In this document: positions 1 through 4,253 of the stretch, piece after piece
How the letters are laid out: each line of letters opens with the position of its first letter
Position numbering within the stretch: position 1 is the first letter of the stretch
Assembly (NCBI GenBank): GCA_005884715.1
Contig: VAZZ01000435.1
Location: 1 to 5,465, forward strand
Length of the DNA: 5,465 nucleotides
Direction of reading: 5' to 3'
Source: Alphaproteobacteria bacterium
GTDB taxonomy: Bacteria; Pseudomonadota; Alphaproteobacteria; Rhizobiales; Aestuariivirgaceae
Position numbers and translations under genes: made by a program
Notes under the pieces: model-generated
What the model saw: only the letters and a program-made list of their open reading frames with translations
What the model was told of the DNA's origin: nothing
Databases searched by the model: none

Positions 1-146
1 CACCGATCTCACCACAATCTCCCACCGTCAAATCAGGGTCATCGCACGGCGCAATAACTCGATCCCGCGTAAGTGCCTTGGCTTCAGGACATCCTTCGAG
101 GTATTCAATGCGTTCTCTTAACCGTCGCGCTTCAAACGTGAATCCA
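1..146 (+). mobile_element. Probable right end of an IS30-family insertion sequence (partial)
   Basis: The transposase C-terminus stops at 121. The next 25 bases, including CGCGCTTCAAACGTGAATCC (126-145), have the position and general look of an IS30-family terminal inverted repeat, which normally lies a few tens of bases after the stop. The left end is outside the window, so the matching repeat cannot be compared and the boundary at about 146 is an estimate. It abuts, and may share the bases AATCCA with, the hairpin repeat at 141-173. IS30 elements are known to favour palindromic targets, so insertion beside a hairpin repeat is plausible but not shown. Confidence 0.4.
2..121 (+). CDS. IS30-family transposase, C-terminal fragment (cut by window start)
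   Basis: This open frame enters from the left edge and ends at TAA 119-121, giving 39 residues. It contains a 'TTISHRQIR' stretch followed by 'PRKCLGFRTSFEVF'. That matches the conserved end of IS30-family DDE transposases, where a helix is followed by an (L)NNRPRKxLGxxTPxEVF motif a few residues before the stop. In place of the usual 'LNNRPRK' it reads 'NNSIPRK', a small deviation. The catalytic D, D and E residues would lie upstream, outside the window, so intactness cannot be judged; the visible C-terminus ends where the family normally ends. The frame runs toward the liv operon (convergent orientation). The assignment rests on motif recognition from a short fragment. The frame uses less G/C-biased codons than the neighbouring genes, consistent with a mobile origin. 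Confidence 0.72.
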   Translation, partial: TDLTTISHRQIRVIARRNNSIPRKCLGFRTSFEVFNAFS

Positions 147-173
147 TCCCCCGGCTTTCGCCGGGGTGACGGG
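141..173. repeat. Extragenic hairpin repeat, copy 1
   Basis: A perfect 7-bp inverted repeat, CCCCGGC (149-155) and GCCGGGG (160-166), flanks the four bases TTTC. Read on the minus strand the loop is GAAA, a stable GNRA tetraloop. The flanks AATCCA (141-146) and TGACGG (167-172) recur around a second copy at 2832-2867 in the same orientation. This is the widespread proteobacterial/alphaproteobacterial extragenic palindrome whose translation gives 'VIPAKAG'-like peptides. It lies about 46 bases beyond the livG stop on the liv transcript. No T-run follows in either direction, so it does not look like a classical intrinsic terminator, although it could stabilise the 3' end of the liv mRNA. Confidence 0.75.
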
Positions 174-211
174 TGATGGGTATGGCGGAGATTTTTGTAT
201 GTAAACAATTT

Positions 212-946
212 TCAGTCCCCCAGATAGGCAAGGCGCACGGAAGGGTGCTGCTCGATCTCGGCGGGGGTGCCTTCGGCGAGGATGCTGCCGCGGTCCATCA
301 CCGTTATCCGGTCGGCAAGATCGAGAACCACCTTCAGATTATGCTCGATGAAGAGGATGGTGGAAGTCTTGGCGGTCTTGCGGATGAGGTCGCAGAAGGG
401 CGCGATGTCGCCCGCTGCCAGGCCCTGTGTCGGCTCATCGAGGACAAGCAGAGACGGCTTGAGTGCAAGGCCCATGGCGAGCTCCAGCAGGCGCTGATGG
501 CCATAGGGGAGCACGGATGCGACACGGTCTGCCTCATGGGTCAGACCAACGGCGGCAAGGGCCTCATCGACGGCCATGTCGAGAGCGTCAGCGGACAGGA
601 AAAGATAATCGCCGAGCTTGGCGGTCAGCCGCCGCTGCACCGCGATCGCCACATTCTCGCGAGCTGTGAGGCGCGGATAGATGCTGGTGATCTGGAACGT
701 ATAGACGATGCCGCGCATCACCCGTTTCCAGGGGCGCAGCGTTGTGATGTCGGTCTCCTCGAAGAAGATCGAGCCTGAGCTCGGCATGATGCGGCCGCAG
801 ATCATGCTGACGAAAGTCGTCTTGCCGGCACCGTTGGGCCCGATGATGCCGCGGACCTCGCCGCGGTCGAGCATAAACGACACATCATTCACCGCCGTCA
901 CGCCGCCGAAGCGGCGGCTGAGCCCGCGTGTCTCGAGCAGCATCAT
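212..946 (-). CDS. livG: LivG-like ATP-binding protein of a branched-chain amino acid/amide-type ABC importer
   Basis: This 244-residue cytoplasmic ATPase powers the LivH/LivM channel. Visible motifs in order are: Walker A GPNGAGKT (36-43), Q-loop glutamine in YTFQ (85), an ABC signature region LPYGHQ (146-151), Walker B LLVLDEP (166-172) and the switch histidine in IEHN (202). It ends in AYLGD, the usual ending of Liv ATPases. The signature differs from canonical LSGGQ but fits LivG proteins, which commonly have L-x-Y-G-x-Q-R. Length is typical for the family (about 240-260). The start ATG at 944-946 overlaps the livM stop (ATGA) and has a G-rich Shine-Dalgarno-like run (952-956) five bases upstream; a second ATG follows immediately. 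The same frame stays open far upstream through livM, but that part is not protein-like. No LivF partner follows: the transcript runs into a hairpin repeat and an IS30 fragment. The substrate is unknown, so the symbol marks the family only. Confidence 0.93.
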   Translation of the reverse strand: MMLLETRGLSRRFGGVTAVNDVSFMLDRGEVRGIIGPNGAGKTTFVSMICGRIMPSSGSIFFEETDITTLRPWKRVMRGIVYTFQITSIYPRLTARENVAIAVQRRLTAKLGDYLFLSADALDMAVDEALAAVGLTHEADRVASVLPYGHQRLLELAMGLALKPSLLVLDEPTQGLAAGDIAPFCDLIRKTAKTSTILFIEHNLKVVLDLADRITVMDRGSILAEGTPAEIEQHPSVRLAYLGD

Positions 947-1896
947 GCCGTCCCCCGCCCGATGAGACGGCGCGCCCGCCCGGCGATGCCGTCCGGAAAC
1001 CACAGCGTGATGATGAGCAGCGCCGCGCCGACGATGATCATGTAGCTTGAGGTGAATTCGCTCGATATGTCGATGAGATAATACATGATGGCGGTGCCGG
1101 CGAGGGGCCCCAGCGTCACGCCGGTGCCGCCCAGCAAGGTATAGAGCAGCGGCAGGGTGGAATATTGCAGCGAGGCGAAGGAGGAGCCGACATAGGCGAA
1201 GAGCAGGCAATAGAGCGCGCCGGCGAGGCCCGACATGGTGCCGGAGATCACCAAAGCGGCAAAACGGTAAAGGAAGGTATTGTAGCCGAGGAGCCGCGTG
1301 CGCGCCTCGTTCTCGCGGATGGCGATGAGGATGCGGCCGATGGGCGAGCGCAGGAGCCACAGGCTGAAGAGGAGCGCCAGTGCAAAGGCCACGAGTGCCG
1401 TGTTGTATTTCACCACCGGATCGGAAAGCTGAAGGGAAGTTCCGGCAATTTCGATCGGGCGCAAGGTGATGACAATGCCCTGATCGCCCAGCGTGATGCT
1501 GTTGAAATACAATGTGGCGAGGAATGCCGCCTGGGCCAGCATCAAGGTGACGATCAGGAATGCGACGCCGCTGACCCTCAGCACCACAATGCCGGTGAGG
1601 ATCGAGACAAGAAAAGCGGCGCCGATCCCTGAGGCGAATGCGGCGATCGGGCCAAAGCCCAGCCAGTGGACAGAGAGCCCTGCACCATAGGCGCCGGCGG
1701 CGAAGAACATGGCGTGCCCCAGGCTCATCAGCCCGGTATAGCCGTAAAGCACGTTGTAGCCGATCGCCAGCACCGCATAGACCATGATGCGGGTGAGATT
1801 GCCGTAGTGATAGGCGGGCAAAAGGAACTGCACCAGGAACAGTGCCAGGATGATAAGGAGATGAAGCGCATATGATTGCAATGGGAGCTGCTTCAT
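943..1896 (-). CDS. livM: LivM-like permease of a branched-chain amino acid/amide-type ABC importer
   Basis: This inner-membrane protein of 317 residues should form half of the transport channel with the LivH-like protein. It is strongly hydrophobic with about eight or more membrane segments. The first is at about 10-28. The family hallmark GLMSLGHAMFFAAGAY lies at 55-70. A cytoplasmic coupling-helix region, IGRILIAIRENEARTRLLGYN, covers roughly 186-206 and would contact the ATPase. The late motif LLGGTGVTLGPLAGT (254-268) is also typical of LivM. The C-terminal 'WFPDGIAG' corresponds to the usual 'xxPxGLxG' end of the family. Length fits LivM homologues of this kind. The ATG overlaps the livH stop by four bases (ATGA). 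GAGGG (1903-1907) provides a ribosome-binding site with 6-base spacing, partly buried in a palindrome. Substrate specificity cannot be deduced from the permease. Confidence 0.93.
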   Translation of the reverse strand: MKQLPLQSYALHLLIILALFLVQFLLPAYHYGNLTRIMVYAVLAIGYNVLYGYTGLMSLGHAMFFAAGAYGAGLSVHWLGFGPIAAFASGIGAAFLVSILTGIVVLRVSGVAFLIVTLMLAQAAFLATLYFNSITLGDQGIVITLRPIEIAGTSLQLSDPVVKYNTALVAFALALLFSLWLLRSPIGRILIAIRENEARTRLLGYNTFLYRFAALVISGTMSGLAGALYCLLFAYVGSSFASLQYSTLPLLYTLLGGTGVTLGPLAGTAIMYYLIDISSEFTSSYMIIVGAALLIITLWFPDGIAGRARRLIGRGTA

Positions 1897-2777
1897 GATG
1901 CACCCTCACGCGTGAGGCCGCCGGGCCTGACAATGAGCACCAGCGCCACGAGCAGTGTGGCGATCATCTTGGCGAGGGTGGGCGAGAACAGGACGGAGAT
2001 CATGCCGTCGCCCAGGCCGATGAGTAGGGCGGCGAGCAAAGTCCCGCGCAGATTGCCGAGGCCACCGACAATGACGACGATGAAGGATAGGAGCAGCGGA
2101 TCGGTGCCCATGAGATAATGCGCTTGCCGCATCGGCGCGATCAGCACGCCGCTGACCGCGGCGAGCATGGCGCCAAGGGCGAAGACGATGGCATAGATGC
2201 GCCGAACCGGTACGCCAAAGGCCTGGGCCGTCTCGGCATCGAGACGGGTGGCGCGCATATAAAGACCGATGCGGCTCTTCGACAGGACGAGCCAGGTTGC
2301 GCCAAGCAAAGCGAGCGCCAGCGCGATCACGATGAGCTTGTAACCGGAATAGCCGAACCAGGGCAGCTGGACGCGGAAATAGAAGGGCGGCTCGACCGGG
2401 CGCGCGTCGGGGCCATAGAGAAGGAGGACGCTCTGCTGGATGATATAGAGGAGGCCCATGGTGGCGAGGATGGTGCGTTCGGGATCGTAATTGATCCGCC
2501 GCAAGACCAGCCAGTCGGCGGCGAGCGCCACGAGGCCGACAAGCAGCGGTGCCACGAGCAGAGCGAAGAGGAAGCCCAGGACTGGATGGGCACCGAGCAG
2601 CTCAGCCGAGCACCACCAGGCGATGATGGCGCCCAGCATCACGAATTCGCCATGGGCTATGTTGATGACCCGCATGACGCCGAAGACCAGCGAAAGGCCA
2701 AGCGCGGTGAGCGCCAGGACGGCCGCGCCGACGGCACCTTCCATCAAGGCGAGGAGCAACGCCGGGGCGGTGATCAT
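1893..2777 (-). CDS. livH: LivH-like permease of a branched-chain amino acid/amide-type ABC importer
   Basis: This inner-membrane permease of 294 residues is the expected heterodimer partner of the LivM-like protein. LivH hallmarks are visible: a first membrane helix followed by LVFGVMRVINIAHGEFVMLGA (about 30-50), a coupling region IGLYMRATRLDAETAQAFGV (170-189), VVIVGGLGNLRGTLLAA (234-250) and the closing LIVRPGGLT (281-289). The chosen start, ATG 2775-2777, gives a protein beginning MITAPALLLALMEG that aligns with normal LivH N-termini. Its ribosome-binding site is weak: AAGGG lies 13 bases upstream. The frame is open further to a TTG at 2876, directly after the binding-protein stop. The extra 33 residues would include 'SVIPAKAGTPWIL', the translation of an extragenic hairpin repeat, so I reject that start. 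The gene overlaps livM by four bases. Confidence 0.92.
   Translation of the reverse strand: MITAPALLLALMEGAVGAAVLALTALGLSLVFGVMRVINIAHGEFVMLGAIIAWWCSAELLGAHPVLGFLFALLVAPLLVGLVALAADWLVLRRINYDPERTILATMGLLYIIQQSVLLLYGPDARPVEPPFYFRVQLPWFGYSGYKLIVIALALALLGATWLVLSKSRIGLYMRATRLDAETAQAFGVPVRRIYAIVFALGAMLAAVSGVLIAPMRQAHYLMGTDPLLLSFIVVIVGGLGNLRGTLLAALLIGLGDGMISVLFSPTLAKMIATLLVALVLIVRPGGLTREGAS
1904..1917 (-). promoter_or_regulatory. Perfect 14-bp palindrome overlapping the livM ribosome-binding site
   Basis: CCTCACGCGTGAGG reads the same on both strands. In the liv mRNA it could fold as CCUCA-CGCG-UGAGG, pairing the GAGG of the livM Shine-Dalgarno sequence. It also encodes the penultimate LTRE residues of LivH. 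Sequestration opened by ribosomes finishing livH would give translational coupling, consistent with the ATGA overlap. The palindrome is seen directly; the function is inferred. The five-pair stem is short. Confidence 0.4.
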
Positions 2778-2831
2778 CGCTGGGTGAGGACCCTTGCTCT
2801 CAGCGCAGAATGAGACTGGCCCATCTCCCAA

Positions 2832-2867
2832 AATCCAGGGGGTCCCGGCTTTCGCCGGGATGACGGA
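2832..2867. repeat. Extragenic hairpin repeat, copy 2, between the binding-protein and livH genes
   Basis: A 7-bp inverted repeat, TCCCGGC (2843-2849) and GCCGGGA (2854-2860), surrounds TTTC (GAAA on the transcribed minus strand). It shares AATCCA and TGACGG flanks and the whole CCCGGCTTTCGCCGGG core with copy 1 at 141-173. The left spacer is longer here (GGGGG inserted). It begins about 10 bases downstream of the binding-protein stop, inside the operon. Extragenic palindromes in this position, such as the REP elements between malE and malF of Escherichia coli, are known to protect the upstream mRNA from 3' decay and to favour expression of the binding protein over the permease. That role here is inferred. 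Confidence 0.82.
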
Positions 2868-2876
2868 AGAGGGCAA

Positions 2877-4169
2877 TCACAGCGCCTGCGTCGTGTAATC
2901 CGCCTTCGGCTCGTAAAGTCCGTCCTCAATGGAAGTAGTGTGGACCACCTTCAGCTTGCCGCCCTCGACCTTCGAAATGAACTGCCGGCCGAAGCACTGA
3001 TGCGCCTTGCCGATGAACTGCTTGGCGCCCTGGGGATGCTCCTTGCCTTCGGCGAATGAGGTGATGGCCTCGACGGCTTCGATGAGGGCCTTGCGGTCGC
3101 TCGCGGCCTTATAGCCCGACGCCTCGACGGCCTGCTTGATGGAGAACAGCGTTTCCCAGCAGCCGAACATATGCGAATTGGTGCTGACTTCCTTGGCGTT
3201 GTCCTTGCTGGCGCCATTCTCGTCGAGGCCGACGGCATCGCGATAGAATTTGGCGCCCTCGCTGTCGAGGCCGGACAGATAGCGCGGGAAGGCTTCCCAC
3301 AGATGCGAACCCTCGAGGAATTCGAGGCCGGGCGAGGCGATGTCGACCGCCTCGAGAGAATCGATGAAACCGAACAGCTTCGGCCCCTTGCTGCCGAAAT
3401 ATTCACCAAGCTCGCGCACGAAGGTCAAGACGCCCGGGCCCACCATCACATGATAGATGGCATCGGTGTCCGCCGGGATCTGCGAGAAATATTTGGTGAA
3501 GCTCGTCTCGGTCGGTGGAATGGCGATCACCGCATTGACCGCGCCGCCCTGCTTCTTGGCGGCCTCGGTGATGAAGTCGCGGTGATTATATCCGAAGATA
3601 TAATCCGGGATGATCATCGTTACTTTCTTGCCGACATTGCCGATCACCCACGGCGAGATGGCGGTGACCTGCGAGCGTACATTGGTGATGCCGGTCTGGA
3701 ACACATAGCGGTTGAACTGGCCTTCGGCCAACTCGCTGCCCTCGCTGACGATGAACAGCGGCAGCTTCAGATCCCCGGCGCGCGCGGCGGAAGCACCGAC
3801 GACATTACCGAACAATGGGCCGAAGACGACATCGACCATATGCTGGGTGGCGAATTTCTCCATGACCTCGCCGGCGCGCTTGGCATCGGTGGCGTCATCC
3901 TCGACGATGAGCTCCACGGTGCGTCCGCCGATGCCGCCCATATCGTTGATCACCTTGACGGCGGCGACGCTGGTGCGTTCATACCAATAGCCGTAAGCGG
4001 CGCCGATGCCGGTGCGATGCGCCTGCAGGCCGATCTTGATGGGATTGCCGGCGGCGAATGAAGGTGCGGGGAAGTTGCTCGCCAGTTGCAGGCCCGACAA
4101 TGCGCCCACACCGGTGAGGAGCTGGCGCCGCGACAAGGAAGCCGAAATCTTCGATTTACGGACACTCAT
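2877..4169 (-). CDS. Periplasmic substrate-binding protein of a branched-chain amino acid/amide-type ABC importer (LivK/Peripla_BP_6-like), Tat-type signal
   Basis: This 430-residue exported solute receptor delivers ligand to the LivHM channel. The N-terminus shows SRRQLLTG (13-20) in a basic region, then a moderately hydrophobic stretch and PSFAAG (36-41), a probable Tat signal peptide cleaved near residue 39-40. The mature chain starts NPIKIGLQAHRTG, the usual first strand of type I periplasmic binding proteins. It continues with 'AVKVINDMGGIGGRTVELIVEDDATDAKRAG' family features (about 70-100) and VVFGPLFGNVVGA (114-126), matching the 'xxGPxxSxxxxA' ligand-loop region. Near the C-terminus 'GKLKVV' (404-409) is typical. 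Cysteines 337 and 392 might pair. ATG 4167-4169 is supported by an excellent Shine-Dalgarno site. The gene is first in the operon. The ligand cannot be identified: members of this family bind branched-chain or other amino acids, amides, urea and aromatic acids. Confidence 0.9.
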   Translation of the reverse strand: MSVRKSKISASLSRRQLLTGVGALSGLQLASNFPAPSFAAGNPIKIGLQAHRTGIGAAYGYWYERTSVAAVKVINDMGGIGGRTVELIVEDDATDAKRAGEVMEKFATQHMVDVVFGPLFGNVVGASAARAGDLKLPLFIVSEGSELAEGQFNRYVFQTGITNVRSQVTAISPWVIGNVGKKVTMIIPDYIFGYNHRDFITEAAKKQGGAVNAVIAIPPTETSFTKYFSQIPADTDAIYHVMVGPGVLTFVRELGEYFGSKGPKLFGFIDSLEAVDIASPGLEFLEGSHLWEAFPRYLSGLDSEGAKFYRDAVGLDENGASKDNAKEVSTNSHMFGCWETLFSIKQAVEASGYKAASDRKALIEAVEAITSFAEGKEHPQGAKQFIGKAHQCFGRQFISKVEGGKLKVVHTTSIEDGLYEPKADYTTQAL

Positions 4170-4175
4170 GATGCG

Positions 4176-4182
4176 CCTCCCT
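4176..4182 (-). promoter_or_regulatory. Strong Shine-Dalgarno site of the binding-protein gene
   Basis: The minus strand reads AGGGAGG, separated by six bases from ATG 4167-4169. This is near-ideal pairing with the 16S rRNA 3' end and fixes the start of the binding protein. It is clearly stronger than the sites before livH and livG, as expected for a receptor made in excess over its permease. Confidence 0.8.
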
Positions 4183-4190
4183 GGAGACTA

Positions 4191-4208
4191 TGTTGATTAT
4201 TGTTGATT
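4191..4208. repeat. Two 10-bp-phased direct repeats TGTTGATT in the divergent promoter region
   Basis: TGTTGATT occurs at 4191-4198 and again at 4201-4208, with a partial TGTTGG at 4208-4213. Spacing is exactly 10 bp, so both copies face the same side of the helix. They lie around and just downstream of the predicted liv transcription start, in an A/T-rich patch unlike the flanking GC-rich DNA. A regulator-binding site is possible; no known operator is recognised. Confidence 0.4.
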
Positions 4209-4211
4209 GTT

Positions 4212-4241
4212 GGTATACACATAGCTTTGGCCATTGGTCAA
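4212..4241 (-). promoter_or_regulatory. Predicted sigma70-type promoter of the liv operon
   Basis: On the minus strand TTGACC (4236-4241, five of six matches to TTGACA) is followed after 18 bases by TATACC (4212-4217, four of six matches to TATAAT). The start site would be near 4205, giving a leader of about 35 bases before the binding-protein ATG. The promoter sits within 15 bases of the start of the divergent membrane-protein gene, so the two genes may share or compete for control. This is a prediction from consensus only. Confidence 0.5.
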
Positions 4242-4253
4242 GACGAGGGTGTG

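Noticed and set aside
149..211. Intrinsic terminator after livG
   Set aside because: The hairpin at 149-166 lacks a following T-run on the minus strand, and the A/T-rich stretch 187-214 has no adequate stem. Termination may be Rho-dependent or lie further left.
173..778. 201-codon plus-strand frame opposite livG
   Set aside because: It is an antisense shadow of a gene with complete ABC ATPase motifs, and begins inside the A/T-rich intergenic stretch without a good ribosome-binding site.
212..1933. A single 573-codon minus-strand frame running through livG and most of livM
   Set aside because: Only the part from 946 down is protein-like (LivG). The upstream part is an arginine/histidine-rich shadow frame of livM, kept open by high GC. 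The ATGA junction and Shine-Dalgarno site support the 946 start.
2118..2813. 231-codon plus-strand frame opposite livH
   Set aside because: It is an antisense shadow with low-complexity charged composition (DDE/GE/RRDQ) and no recognisable family.
3171..4061. 296-codon plus-strand frame opposite the binding-protein gene
   Set aside because: It lies wholly antisense to a well-supported gene. It is rich in Asp, Glu, Gly, His and Ile as expected from the complement of GC-biased codons, and shows no domain motif and no convincing ribosome-binding site.
4211..4222. TTGGTATACACA as a GntR/FCD-type operator
   Set aside because: Only the GTATAC core is symmetric; the outer half-sites do not match, and no regulator gene is in the window. 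It fits better as part of the -10 region.
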